Positions 1-13,483 of a stretch of 64,000 bases of DNA are shown piece by piece. The notes beneath the pieces were generated by a model that did no database searches, was not told the origin of the DNA, and saw only the letters and a program-made list of their open reading frames with translations. Position numbers and translations under genes: made by a program. Positions within the stretch are counted from its first letter, which is position 1; each line of letters opens with the position of its first letter. The stretch is taken from positions 3,661,026-3,725,025 of the forward strand of contig NC_133782.1 in NCBI RefSeq assembly GCF_003597395.2. Direction: 5' to 3'. This stretch comes from Chelonoidis abingdonii. Its lineage: Eukaryota > Chordata > Testudines > Testudinidae.

Positions 1-3000
1 TTAGATGTGGGTTGTGCACAAATAACCTTTAGAACTGTTATCACAGCCACTCATAACACTGTCGCCCGCTGTTGACATTGTCCCCTACGATCACACCTCC
101 TATCTATCTCCACTCCACCCAGGTGCTTTAACACCCCACTGGGACACAATCAGCAGCATAGCACAAGGGCCACATCCTCAGCAGATGTCGCACCAACCAT
201 TCCAGTGACTTGTCTGGCCCCGGGCTCTTTTTTAAAAATGCGAAAGAGAACAGACATCTCAAAGCCAGGACTTCAAATTCCTGCAGCCTCCTTTAGCAGA
301 AAGCCATGGCAATTAGGAAGCGATGGGCTGCGAAAAACTAATGTGATAAATGTCCTAGCAGCAGCATTCTGAATTATCGACAGCTGCTGTGAGATCTTAT
401 CAGGCAGCCCAGCCAGCAATGAGCTACAATCACCTAGGCCTGGAAGGCAGAAGAGCATTATCTGTAGTTTCAGCATTGGATGTTCTCTCACGATAACACT
501 TTGCAATCAAGGAAGAGTTCTGAGGGAGTGAAAAGAATCCAGATGGTATCCAGTACAGGGCTGAGGGATTAGCCCACTGCAGATCCTGGAGGCATCAAAA
601 GGAGATGGATGGGTTTAAGAACTTCTACTGCACCCTGCCTCCGAGGATCTCCAAGCACTGCACAGACACTGCCGAGCGGTAGCTGAACCATTTTATGGAT
701 GGGGAAGATGGAAAGCACAGAGCTATTATGGTGCTCGGTCATGGAGCAGTCTCTAGCCAAGCAGAGAACAGAACCCAGCTCTGTGCCTTAGACACAAGAG
801 TCGATTTCCTTCAGCTAGCGAAGCGTGAGAGGGGGCTGGTGGCCTTGGACGGCATCTCTAGATATTAGGCTCAAATCCTTTTGCTGGTCACAGGTGAAAA
901 TGAAGGTGGCGGTTTCCTCCAAGTCCCCATCTCTGTCCGTCACATGCTGGATTGTCTCGGCTCAGGCTAGGCCAAGGACTGGAGTGGCTGGCAGGGAGTG
1001 AGCACATCTGCAGGGGGGGGTGTGCTACCATCGGCCCATTTCCTCACACTGATGCTGTTAATTTCTCTCTCAGGATCCAGACAATCTCTCCCTCAACCCA
1101 GACATGCTGCATCTGGGCGATTCCCACTGGAAAGCAGCCCCCTCGGGAGATCCTGCTTGACAATGTGCTACTTGGCCCAGGGTATCAGGAGCAAATGGCA
1201 CCCCCAATTCATATCACCGCTGAGCCCCAGAGAACTTCCATTAAACCTCTGGGGCAGCCGCAGGGTCAGGCTTTCAAGGCTCTAACTCAGCAGCAGTTTG
1301 GGCTGGGGAGGAGAAAAGGGGGCTCTTTTTAGGGTTGGGGGGAATCAGGGGCAAGTTTTAGCCAGTCAGAAAAGTCCCTTGTGAATATTTCTGGTTCTCT
1401 CTTTAATCACTCGTCGCTCTAGGAGTGCCCAGCAGTGGTCACTCCTGCTCTCCTCTGTCTAAGGGGAAGTTAAGGATCCCCGGGCTCTTTGCGGGGCCGG
1501 ATGCTGGGGCTTCCCATTCACTAGGTGTGATAAACAAAGGAGTCATTCCAGGGCACGTCATGACTCCACGTCAGCCAACCCAGACGCTGCACCATCAGCA
1601 TCCGATTTAAGAACTCTGGGATACCCAGAGGAGGAGAAGTCCTGTGTAAAAACCACCCATGCACACATGTTTACTTTCTGAGGAATGGCAGCTATCTTTT
1701 CAGCACGGTGGTCATGCCGGTGGACACAACACAAATCAGAGATGGGCTCAGCTGCAGCCCCTGGAGAGGGAAAAAAATACATCAGGCATCAGCACGACCC
1801 CAGTCCCCTTATTAGCCCCTGGAACATAAATAGATGGGCTTAGGAAGCGGCATCTGGATGCAGATGTGGGTGAGGCTGGGATGGTTAGCCCCCATCACAT
1901 CTCCTCTGGTGAGAGACAGGCCCCAGCGTAGGAGAATTCTCTAGGAGCAGGAATTCTGGAGCTTTTGGCCCAGAATGGAAAGAATCCTATTCAATGCCTC
2001 TTCCTGAAAGATTTTGGCTGCCTCTGATTGGGAACCTGAAATCAAGCCCCTGTCCGGTCCTGGGCTTGACCTGGATTCAAAATCCTAGGGGAAGGTTTGG
2101 CTCCAGACACTGAGATCCGACTCGTTCCTCTTATAAAATGCAAGGTGGCTCATGGTTGAGGTTCTGGTTTTGCCCTAAGGATAATGCCCAGATAGAGAAG
2201 GGCACAGGGCCTGGGGACATCCTCAAAGAAGGCTCCTGGGAGACTGAGACATGAGGTCTGATCAGGTGCAGCCAGCAGCCAAGCAACAGTGCTGGGAAAC
2301 TAAGGTAGATGCCGGGATAAAACAGCGCAGGCCACAGAGAGACTGCAGACAGCCAGGGAAAGTTAAAAGGCCTCTGCTCAGCAAGATCAAAGGCTCCTGC
2401 AGTGCTCGTTACTCCTCCTCACCCAATTAAAGGCACCAGGACTCCTTTCAGAAGGTAAGGCATGCAGCTCTGGGCTGCTGGTGCCTACACACCCTGGAAC
2501 TGATACAACAGATCACACCTCGCCCGGACTATGCCAAGAACCTCAGGTCTGTTTGCATCCAGCTCGCGGCCTTGTGCCTTCATCTCAGTGGTAGGACACC
2601 TGCCTGCTGAACTGAAGCCCAGCAGCTATTCTGTCCTCCATTCCATGGTACAGGCAGGTGTGTTTGTTCCACAGGGAGATGGGAATCACAGAACATGCCA
2701 CACTAACTTGCATTTGCCCTCTGGCAGACATGAACGCTCCCGAACCAATCCCGATTTCCTGCTGCATTCTTACTTTCAGCTAAGAAGTCACAGCTTATTT
2801 TACAATTATCATGGCAAGAGATAATCCTCAGCCCTGAACACAGCAACCCTAGGTTCCCATTTGTATATTCCTCCTGCTCCCCCGCTTTCTTTTTCGTAGC
2901 CCCACTCCCCATGTGACGGCCAGCAGCCGAGCACGTCCCCCCAAGCACAGGCTGAGCCCAGCTAGACATCAGGAACAATTAAGTGCTGTTTGTGGGAAAT

Positions 3001-5283
3001 AGGACTTGTGAGGAGCGAAGGACTTTACACCACTGGCAAGTATATTTGTCTCTGTCTGTTCATGCACAGAGCACATTGCTGCTGGCACAGGCAGGCTTCG
3101 CTTTCCAGTGCTTGCCAAGAACACTACCTCGGCCCTGATATGTGGGAGGGGGGCTGGGAACTAGGGATTGGTAATTAGTTTTCCATGCTCTTCAGGGCCC
3201 CTAGTTGAGAGGGGAGGGTCAGGGACTCTCTGAAGGTTTGGCAGCTTGCACCTCTGTGGCACTCCTGTCCTCCAGCACTTGCTGCTTCTCCGAGTTTCTG
3301 AGCTGGCATCTGTGCTAAGTGTCCCAGGGCTAAGGGCGGATTATGTATTTCTTGTCTCTGGTAACAAGAACCAGCAAAGGAAGCTGTGAAGTCCCTGTTT
3401 TGCAGCCAGTGCTCATAGTAATGCCCGCCTTGCAGAGATCACCAGGATGAGCTCACATACATGCTGCACAATTAGATGAAGAGATAATGGACAGTAGGTC
3501 AAACTTGCTGTAAGAGAGCCAGTTAACTCTCCAGCACACTGCTGAGAGCATGAGGAGAAGCTGTTCCTTCTAGAGGGGAACAAACGAGCATTCCCACCAG
3601 AGCTGTGGAGTATTTTATGTTTCACTAAAAACTCCCCAGGGACCAGCATTCCCTGAAGTCCTCAGCCATTAATGTGGAAACACCTGCTCTCCATATTCTG
3701 GTCCCAGCAGCCTGAGGCAGAAGTAACATCACAGAACAGAGTGAAGCTGCAACGGGGTAACATGGAACCAGGCCTGAGAATACCAGCTCGGTCAAGATTC
3801 TGGGCTGCGTTCTGATCCTGGTTACTCCAGTGTAATCCTAGAGCCCCTCAACGTGTTACACCTGCACAACTAAGATCGGAATCTGGCTTATTTACACCCG
3901 CGAACACTAAACTTGGCTCCACTGAAGCCAGCAAGGCTCCGCTAGGTTTACGCTGGCCCTTAAACTGGAGCACAAGTCACAAAATCAGGATCTTCATTTA
4001 GGACCATACCATCACCATGCCGACAAGAACACAGAGCCCTCCACTGGCACCAGGCCCCTGAGAATTCAAAACTCCAACCCTACAGTCAGCACTGTGATGA
4101 TGCCTCTTCATGAAAACCCCTGGGTCCCCTTCCCATCTAGCAGCAAGGGCAGCGCAGGAGCCATTGGGTCACTGGTCCCTGCTCCAGTCGTGTACCTAAT
4201 GGGAGCAGAAGGTGCACACTGGAAGCAGATGTGGCTCTGAAAATAAACTATTTTGCCAGGGAGTTTGTGTACAGAGGTGCAGGTCCCCTGATCCTCATCC
4301 TTCGCCAGCCACATCCTTCTAATGCCCTTGAAGCCCTAACCATGCTGGGTTCATGCAGAAGGACTCCAGCTTGGGAGTTGGCTGCCCAGGGTCTGTTCCC
4401 CTCCCGCTCCCAGCTTGAGGGTTTCGGTTTGTGTCCCAGGGCTCTGCACAGCAGAAAGGCGCACAGGGCCCTAGGAAGCCAGGGAAGAGATTGGAGTGGG
4501 AGCTGCTGGAGCGTTCCCTGTGACATGAGCCCAGCCAGGACATTTAACTCCTCGTTGTAACTAACCAGACAGTAATTCCAGAGATTCTTCAGCTTCTCAC
4601 CGCTTCCTGACTCTGAATGCTCTGGAGCAGGTTTTCAGCCCACAGCCGGAGCACCCTGGTACCTCTACACAGCTACACTTCCAGTCCATACAGGTCAAGA
4701 TAGGGCAGGCTTCCAGGATATGCCCACCTTTCCTGCTGTGACTCAGGCCAATAGGAATTCCCCAGCAGGAAACTTGCAGGAATATGTTAAGGAAGCCTGG
4801 ATGAATTACTCTGCTTCCACTGCTGCAGGTGCCATACTCCAGCAAAAACAGAGCCAGAAAGCAGCTGACAGGTCCCTGCATAGCTCACTGAGAGACACAG
4901 AACCATCTCAGATCCAAGTAACAGCTTCAGGACCGTCCCACTGCATGCATGCAATACCCAGAGCTATGGAGCCAGATCTTGATTGGGGTCTCTGGGCACT
5001 ACTGCAATACAGACAACCAATAATGTTTTCATGGGTTTGAATTGTTATTCACATAGAGTAAAGGCTGCCTTCATGTGCTCAGGAGCTGAGGTGGATTTCG
5101 GCTGTGGCTTTTGGGGCAGAAGAGAAGACAGTGCTTTGGGAGTCAGGTTTTAACATTAAGCAGTCAGACGTAAGTAGTTCTGCAGAAGTCATTGACCAAG
5201 GGCAAAACAGCACAAGCTCCCAGTGGAGCATGAGTGTGACTAAAATTAAGTTGAATGTGATTAGAAATACTCCTCCCCAATTA
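1..5283. other. Intergenic region, no gene recognised
   Basis: No exon with a recognisable domain was found. The open frames here are short, lack codon structure and overlap on both strands. A MIR-like SINE lies near 635-800. The rest appears to be old unique sequence and worn repeats upstream of SIRPA. Confidence 0.6.
635..800 (+). repeat. MIR-like SINE
   Basis: The order CCATTTTATGGATGGGGAAG, then CACAGAGCT, then AACAGAACCCAGCTCTG is the worn core of a MIR/CORE-SINE in + orientation. Ends are approximate. Confidence 0.5.
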
Positions 5284-5291
5284 GTCTACAA

Positions 5292-5514
5292 CAGGGGTTC
5301 TCAAACTGGGGGTCGGGACCCCTCAGGGAGTTGCAAGGTTATTACACGGGGGGTTGCGAGCTGTCACCCTCCACCCGAAGCCCCGCTTTGCCTCCAGCAT
5401 TTATAATGGTGTTAAATATATAAAAAAGTGTTTTTAATTTATAAGGAGGGGGGATCACACTCAGAGACTTGCTGTGTGAAAGGGGTCACCAGTACAAAAG
5501 TTTGAGAGCTACTG
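5292..5514 (+). mobile_element. Non-autonomous hAT-type DNA transposon with 8-bp target duplication
   Basis: The 223-bp element begins CAGGGGTTCTCAAACT and ends AGTTTGAGAGCTACTG, imperfect terminal inverted repeats of the hAT type. The flanks GTCTACAA (5284-5291) and GCCTACAA (5515-5522) form an 8-bp target-site duplication with one mismatch. It has no coding capacity. Confidence 0.85.
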
Positions 5515-5555
5515 GCCTACAATAACTGGTGGATTTTCACAGTAAGCTGTGAAGC

Positions 5556-6436
5556 TGTCATAAACAGATAGTTAAGGGTTAATGTCTCTTTTACCTGTAA
5601 AGGGTAAAGAAGCTCAGTAAACCTGGCTGACATCTGACCAGAGGACCAATCGGAGGACAAGATACTTTCAAATCTCGCTGGAGGGAAGTCTTTGTTTGTG
5701 CTGTTTGTGTTGTTCTTTGTTCGCTCTTGGAGCTAAGAGGAACCAGACGTGCAACCAGATCTTTCTTCAGTCTTTCTAAAACAGTCTCTCATGTTCAAAA
5801 TAGTAAGTACTAGCTAGAAAGGCAGATTAGTCTTATGTTTGTTTTCTTAACTTGCAAATGTATATTTTCTGGAAGAATTTTTACCTCTGTTTGCTGTAAC
5901 TTGTATCTTAGGCTAGCGGGGAGGGAGTCCTTCTAGTCTATATAAGCTGAAGACCCTGTAAACATTGTCCATCCTAATTTTACAGAGATAATTTTTACTT
6001 TTTCTTTCTTTAATTAAAAGCTTTCTTTTTTAAGAACCTGATTGATTTTTTTCCTTGTTTAAGACCCAAGGGGATTGGGTCTAAACTCACCAGGGGATTG
6101 GTGGGGGGAAAGGAGGTGGGGGGAAGGTTAATTCCTCTCTGTTTTAAGATCCAAGGAGTTTGGATCAGTGTAGCCTCTCAGGGTAACCCAGGGAGGGGAA
6201 AGTCTGGGAGGGGGAAGGAGGGGGAATGGTTTATTTCTCCTTGTTTTAAGACCCAAGGGGTTTGGGTCCTGGGTCCCCCAGGGAAGGTTTTGGGGGGACA
6301 GGGAGTGTACCAGACACTGGAATTTCTGGTTGGTGGCAGCGCTATCAGATCTAAGCTAGGAATTAAGCTTAGAAGGGTACATGCAGGTCCCCACTTTTTG
6401 GACGCTAAAGTTCAAAGTGGGAAAAATACCTTGACA
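5556..6436 (+). mobile_element. Solo LTR of an endogenous retrovirus with 5-bp target duplication
   Basis: The 881-bp element starts TGTCATAAAC and ends CCTTGACA (TG...CA) and is flanked on both sides by GAAGC (5551-5555 and 6437-6441). A TATATAA lies at 5939-5945 and an ATTAAA poly(A)-type signal at 6013-6018. No primer-binding site or internal viral genes follow, so it is a solo LTR left by recombination. Three short hairpins lie in its 3' half. The family resembles an LTR I remember as common in turtles. Confidence 0.85.
6063..6268 (+). repeat. Three dispersed 19-nt hairpin repeats inside the LTR
   Basis: Stems of 7 bp with 5-nt loops lie at 6063-6081, 6148-6166 and 6250-6268, each just after a GTTTAAG or GTTTTAAG. 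Copies 1 and 3 pair GACCCAA with TTGGGTC; copy 2 pairs GATCCAA with TTGGATC. Confidence 0.8.
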
Positions 6437-6441
6437 GAAGC

Positions 6442-9400
6442 AAGCTGAATTGTTGTGTCCTAGTTTCACTGTTCCTTTAGACGCACACAGTTTGGGTCCT
6501 CCCCTACCCCCCCGCCGTTCGCTTTGGGACTGGTAGGGCTATAGCTCAGGTTTCAGCCTCCTGCTGTAACCACCATCTACAGCTTCCTAGGACTGCCAGA
6601 GGACCTGGTATTTCTGCTATGAAAAGCAAATCAAGTGATAAAAATCCTTGCTGAATAAATAATAAAGACAATTCCTTTGAGGGCCCCCTCCTAAAGGCAC
6701 AGTATGCAAGTTTCTTGACTTTGCCGTTCATCTTTAAATAGAGTGAGACCAGTGACACATATCACAGCCAAGGAAAGGCCCATCAGAAAAACACGAGAAG
6801 GAAACCCGCAGAAGAAAAGCCACCATCAAACAACCGTTCTGCTTCACAAGGCAGCTTTACCCCACGCCGCCCTAATGGCCTTTGCTTCTTTGATAAGTAG
6901 TTGAGGGTAGGGGGGTAGCAAATAGATTCTTAATGCAGCACCTGTCCCTTTGTTTCCCTGGGCTACATAAGAATCTTGTTGCAGTTAGTTGTCTCTGACT
7001 GTGAGACACCCATGAGAGCAGAGACCTAGTGCAGTGGAGTAAAACAAGCCAGCTGTGCTCAGATGAGTGTGCAATGAGGAGGCCAGGGAGGATATGGTCT
7101 GCGGCTGTTAAAATGGGTCAGAAGGTCTCTTTAGGCAGCCCATGAGTCTGACCCTCACACAGATACAAATGCCTGCTCCCTTCCCCCCCATAAATTACGT
7201 TCTCCCTCATCTGAGGCTCAGCAGGCTCTATGCATCACTGCTTCTCACTGGCACAAGGGTATTTTTCCATCATCAAGTTAACATATTGTTTAGTACAAGC
7301 TAACATCAGATCAGACTAATTTAAGCTCCTTCTGTACTGGGTGTCTTGGATTAATTTGGCAGGCTACCCAGCTAGACTGAAGGTACATTTGGCTCCCTGG
7401 CGGTGCTAAATATCAGAAGTGCAATAGCAGTACCTAGCTTTTAAAGGGCTCATAACAAAACCTGCTCCAGGCTCCTGCCTCTCGAGTCAGAGAGGGCTTC
7501 TCGGGGCTAGGCAGGAGACTGAGCAGTGTGGTGCATCACTTCTATTCTGAGCTCACGGCCTGGTTTGCTTGTGAGAAAACACAAAAGTCATTTAATTTGA
7601 GGACTGGCTCAGAGCTCTGATGGTCTGCACAGTGTCTGGGGCTGAAAATGAGGGCTACACTCGGTAGTTTATGGAAGCCAAGCTCACTGCACACACTCCT
7701 GGCAGCCCTTCAGTCCACCCACAAGCTCCTTGTGAGCTACCCTGCCAGCACCCTGTCCTTCAGGGACTCCCTGCAATTCCCCCCAGTCGCTTCCCTACCA
7801 GGGCCTCCGTTTGCCCCCCATTCCTCCTATCAGAGGGCCCCCCATTCCCCCTTCATGTTCCACCGGCTGGGAGCACTTCCTCCCACTCCCTTTCTTCTTT
7901 CTAACTGGGAGAGAAGTCATTCAGCATGTGAAATAATCTGAGATCATCGTTAAAGGGTGGAGGAATTCCTGTGCATGCTGGCTGATCTGTTGTGGAGGTC
8001 CAGGAACTTCATGGCTCTGATCCAAACCCACTGAAGTCAATAAGCATCTTTGATTTGACTTTATCTGGCTTTGGATCAGACCCTAGACTGAGGTCTTCTT
8101 GTGGCATTGATTTTAAAGGAGAACTCCCCATCGATTTCAGTTTCTACACGTTAGCCTGTGATATTCTTTCCTCTTTTCTGATGATCATTTTAAGAGACTT
8201 CCCCACCTGCCCAGGATTTTGAGAGACTTAATGAAGCTGGAAGACCCAACAGGCTGGGTGGTATGGCCTCATATGGCCATACCTTTTAGAAATGGTTGGC
8301 CAGAAGGCTGAAGACTGATTGCTATTAACCCCTAAGGCAGGTCCCTGTTACATCATAATATAAACTGCTTTGTCCTAATAGGATTGTAAAATATTCGTCT
8401 CTAAAGGAAAAACTCCTAGCATGTGAGTGAATGGAATATTTCCATTAATGATAAAATGGTGCTACTTTGATAGAACTAGAACTTGTCAGGAATGTCAGTT
8501 TGTGGTCCCACTGCACAAGAAATGAAAACCCCTCCACATCTGTGTGTAATTTTAAATCACTCTCTCAGTGTAGAAAGAGCAGCTACCAGCGTTCTCCTGG
8601 CTGTTTGAAACCAAGCAGAGTGGGAAGCGTGATAAAAAGGGGATGAGAAAACCTGACTGGAGTCGATGTTTAAAGACTTTAACATTTGAATCCCACCAGA
8701 CGAAATTCTTTCCTTTTCTGAGCACACTTGTGTTTCTCTGTTAGGCAAAAGACACTCGACATTCTATTCTGACACCAAGAAAAGAGGGGAGCAAAGCTGG
8801 CGATGAATGAGGGGAAGCCTATACTAGGAACCCAGGCTAGCCCCCACTTATATGACAAATCTGTGTGTGAAAGAGCCGATAATCTATATAGCAGTGCCCG
8901 TCGCCCACCCACCCCTGTGACTGGCTTGGCTCACAAATCATGGGGCCTGACCATGCTGCTGGTGGCTCTGGCCTCAAATGCTTGTCTGTCTGCATTTACT
9001 TTCAGCATTTACAGTAGTAGATAAATCCCCATGGCAGCCTGGAGTCCACTGTGGACTCCCTCCGTGCGTTTATGCCAGTTCCAGCGTGCACCCAGACTGA
9101 ACAGGTCTGACCCTGCAGTGAGTCTGCAGCTGGGACTGCATGCAGGGAGATGTTCTCTTTTTCCGCTCTATGCTGCCCCTGCTACTGCTCAGTCTGCAGG
9201 GTGGACATGTGGGTGGAGGGATCTGCTGTCAGCTGCAAAGGACAGTAGGCTGAGAGTACAGGGACCCAGTATGGAACAGGCTGCAGGCACAGGGTTCTGC
9301 CCATGCTGTCCCCCTTCCTCAGGAGGGATTCACAAGTCACAGTCTGGTTGCATCATGGGTCAGTTTGTCCCCAGCTGGATAAACTCTCTGCTTACAAACC

Positions 9401-12400
9401 TGCTGCTGCTGTCCCTGAGATGCATCAGAGAAAAGGCCGCTATAGCCATAAAGACGCCAGCATCTGGATAGGTTATTAACATTGTCTCTAGCACATGGGA
9501 AGGTGGGCTCCAGACTCAGTGCCTTTGAGAAAGTGGGGCGTGATGGAGCAAAGGCTGAAAATCACTGTTATGCTGGACTGGACATGGAGCTCAGAAGCCA
9601 GGAGTCCTGCTCTGATCCTGGCTCTGACACCACTGGCGAGGGGAATGAGAAGGAGGCATTTCAAATAGATTCAATCCTCAAAACTCCCGACTGGCTTTTT
9701 GAGTTCCCAGGCTGCAGCACCTTGGACCTGGATTTTCAATGACACAGAGCGGGCACAACTCCAACCAAAGTCGATGGCAGAGGAGGGAGCTCCGCATCCC
9801 TGAAAAATCAGACCTGAGGTGTCTCAAGTTGAGCAACCAAAATCAGTGCCCACTTTTGAAAATGCCACCCTCCACCTCTCCATGTGTTCCAGTCTGTCAG
9901 TTAGGGGCAGTGCCACTTACCCACTTCCGGAGGGAATTGTGTTGATGTTGGCACAATGCTTAGAAATGTAAACGTGCTGGATAAATACTCAAGTATTGTC
10001 AAGAATCTGTGGACAGCCCAGACATCCCTTGATACTATGGTGCCACCCAGAATTGGAAAGCAGTTTCAGGAGCAGAACTCAGATCTTCCAGTACAAAATC
10101 ACATGCCCTTTCTACTTAAGCTTGCATTAAAATATTTTGTTTCAACAAAAATGAAATTTTGTTTCAATCTCAACTTTCAAATTATAAGTAACGATGAAAC
10201 ATTCATTTAAAAATTGTCAAAAAGGAATATTTTCCACTGCCAGAATTCCCCTCCCCCCAAATGATATGTAGACAAAATCAATGTGATTGCAAAGCATTTC
10301 GATTTTGACAGAACTGCATTTTCCGCTGCCCCTCCTAACTGGTGCCAGTGGCACGTGCCTTTATTGCGATGTTCTGAATAAACACCGTGGTGGTGCTACA
10401 TACGACTGTGTTACTGCTGCAATTCCTGAAGAATGCATAATATAAAACAGGGAGACAGTCTGATTCCAGAAATAATCTGAGCTATTTACCAGATTTCATT
10501 CATGCTCCTGTATCACGGGGGACAAGCTGAAACCCCAACCACCCTCTTAGAAAGAGAATCGGGACTGTCAGTTTGTTGGGGGTCACTGAAAAAAAGTCTA
10601 AGGCCTGAAGCCCACAGAGTGACTGATCCAGCCCCAGACTTAAAGAGCTCAAATATCCAGCACTGTTGCCACTGGCCTTGTAATGCTTCCCCAAGAAAGG
10701 AATTGAAAGCATAGAAAGCTCTTCGGTCCAGCCCTTGAAGCTGTGAAAGCAAACCTGTTCCTGAAAAGCTCTCCTGAAAGACTGAAACCTGGGGCTTCCT
10801 CTTCTTCAGTGATACCGGCCAAGCAAACCCTGCAAGCAGCGAGTGATTTATTACTGCAACCCGTCAGAGCGGCTCTGAATGCACAGAGTTCTCCCAGCAC
10901 CTGGTCTGGATTGCTTAGGAGCAACTTAACACCAACGGGTGCCGGAGCCACCTGGTTGTATGGGCTGGGAAAGGAAAGGCCAGCGGGGTTGACTAAGGAA
11001 AAAATGGCCTTTAAAATCCAATGCCTCCATCCCAGCTCAAGTGGTAGTTTCAGATTAAATTAAGAAGCAAAAGCAGAAGCTAAACTTGTCGAGCGGAGCC
11101 TGGCTGCCCAATAATAGTATTTAACGTCTGGAAGCGCTAACCTACCCCTGATGAATAGCGCAGCAAGCTGCCTGCTGACGGTGGGTGTTTGATTCTGAAG
11201 GAAACTACTAATTACGGCATTATGTCTCCTGAAAGGCTCTGAGCTCTCGCTCCATCGCAGGCACTCAGCAGCCAGGGGAAATGGCGCTTTCATCACAAAC
11301 AGATTATTAACCTGCAGCCCCTGTTATGGCACAAGGGCCTCCTGACTGTGGGCGGGCCCCAGAAAACACCACTCGCTTTGATGGGGAGCTTGTGTAACCA
11401 ACCCAAACAGCCTTGGGCAGGAGGGACGGGGCAGGGGGGCAGACTGCTGAGCTCACTGGCCTGCCTCTATGCTTTTTATAGGGGAGCAACGCCAGTTTAG
11501 CTCCATGAGGCGCTCATGCCACAACCATCTGCTTTGCTTCAGCACATTTCTCCTTGCAATTTTTTTTAGCTCCGTAACTTCCCTTCCTAACCGTTCTGTA
11601 GCTGCTGCTTGCACATGGGCTGTCTCCACTTTGTAATTGCCTCAAAACAGGTTGTCTGAACCTTCAGCATGGCACAGGAGAATAGCCCAGACATGCTGAA
11701 GTCAAACAGGCCTCCAGGAGTTCTGGCTCCATTTAAAAATAACCATCAGGGCGGAGAAATGCCACAGACAGCTGCATGCATCGCACCCATATATCTTCCC
11801 CCTTCCTTCTGGTCCGCCCAGCACCAACTGCTCCAGAATTCAGTTCTGGGGGGTGCCAATGAATCAAAATCTAGGGAGGAGAATGTCTCATGCTTCTATA
11901 AGAGGATCAATTATAGGATCTTAATTACCCTCTGCCCAGTGCCCCCTGCTTTCCATTTGGATCCCACATGCTCACCACTGTGCAAGGAATTGTTTTAAGC
12001 CCAGACCAAGCTCTTCTAGCCTTATAAAAAGCCCCAGATGAAACATGAACATGGGACAAAATGGTTCCAGTGTGCTCATAAACCCCATTCTCTGCTGCTC
12101 ACTTACACGCTTGCCAGACATATAGGGGAGATAAAGATGGTGGTAGCAAGTGTTTTTTTACATAGGACGGCCACTGTTTCCACTGGAATAACATTGACCA
12201 CAAAGATATTTGCATTATGGTAGTACCCAGAAGCCTTAATCAGGTTTGAGGCTTCACTGAGCAAGGCACAGCACAGGCACAAAGGAAAATACGTTCTCTG
12301 CTTCCAAGAGCATGCAAATTAAGACCAGATGCAACACGTGGGTGTAGCAAACTACAGGACAGAGGAGAGGGGTTGTAGTGGTAAGAACATGAAGTTATAT

Positions 12401-13208
12401 GGGCTGACAATGCACCCAGCGTGGGGGGACCATTTCCAAATCTCTTGAGGTAGCTTTGTTTTTTGTTTACAGCATGACATAAATCAAGAAACTAGCTATG
12501 GCACTCTGTCATCCTCCCAAGGGTGCTACGGTTAATGGGGGCGGAGGGAGGCTGCAAGCCAGGCTGCTGGAAGAATTACAGCAAAGTTCTCCAGAACATT
12601 GGAATTATTCTTGTTCTAGAAGAGCAGTCGCAGAGCAAGGTCTGCTGCCAACCTCTGGCTGAAGTCTAGTGCGTGACAGTAGCTAGCTGGCATTTGCGCT
12701 TTTCCTGCTCCTGGGTATGGATAACTGTCTTAGGCAGTGTGAGCATAAGAATATTTGGTCTATCTGGCCCCAGTCAAGGATTTTTCTTTCTGATAAGAAG
12801 CTAAAACAGCAGCAAAGACTCCCCCCAAGTATCTGCCACTCCCCAGCCCACTTTGACTCCCTGTGTGCTATGCATTCATATTGCTTGTAGGGTAGGCTCA
12901 GGTACAATGGTGAAATCCTTCGGTGCCTGATGGGCAGCCACAGCCTTACCCGCTAGGTCATTCCATCTGTTCTGACCCAGGTTGGCAGCGAATGAAAACT
13001 GTTACCAGCTGACCATTGTTCAATGAGTTGATCATTGTTCATTTCCAGGAAAAAGCACCCTGGCCACAACTGACCCCTTGTTCACAGAGAAAACCAAGGT
13101 CTGAATGGGTAGTGGAGGCTGTGCTTGCCTGTGTGTGTGAGGAGAAGCGCAATAGTGTAGCAATGCCATGCTCACTGTCCCCAGAGTAGTGGGTCTGGTG
13201 TCTTGCAG
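6442..13208. other. Intergenic region, no gene recognised
   Basis: No coding exon was recognised. A T/A-rich block near 10100-10320 with repeated AAATTTTGTTTC-type strings looks like a degraded interspersed repeat. The stretch 11060-11300 is non-repetitive and CpG-containing and could be conserved non-coding DNA. A diverged piece near 8018-8090 resembles a sauropsid interspersed repeat with CACTGAAGTCAAT. Confidence 0.5.
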
Positions 13209-13216
13209 GAATACGC

Positions 13217-13483
13217 ACAGCACTTGGTGTATGGCTATGCTGCAATCAAAGACCCATGGCAGGGGTGCTGCTGGCCCGGGTCAGCTGACTTGGGCTCTCA
13301 GGGCTCAGGCGGCAGGGCTAGAAAATTGCAGTGTGGACGTTCAGGCTCCACCTGGGGGGAGGGTCTTAGAGCCAGGTGCCAGCCCATGGGTCTACACTGC
13401 TATGTTTAGCCCCAAGCCCCATGAGCCTGAGTCAGCTGAGACTCAGCACCACAGGGTTTTTATTGCAGTGTAGACATACCCGT
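13217..13483. mobile_element. Palindromic DNA transposon (MITE-like) with probable 8-bp target duplication
   Basis: The right end GCAGTGTAGACATACCC mirrors a degraded left end GTATGGCTATGCTGC, and the interior carries mirrored CAGCTGAC and CAGGCTC blocks. GAATACGC occurs on both flanks (13209-13216 and 13484-13491), consistent with an 8-bp duplication. The exact ends are uncertain by several bases. Confidence 0.6.

Noticed and set aside
8260..8283. Hairpin GGTATGGCC...GGCCATACC
   Set aside because: A 9-bp stem with a short loop is expected by chance several times in 64 kb, and nothing around it suggests a function.
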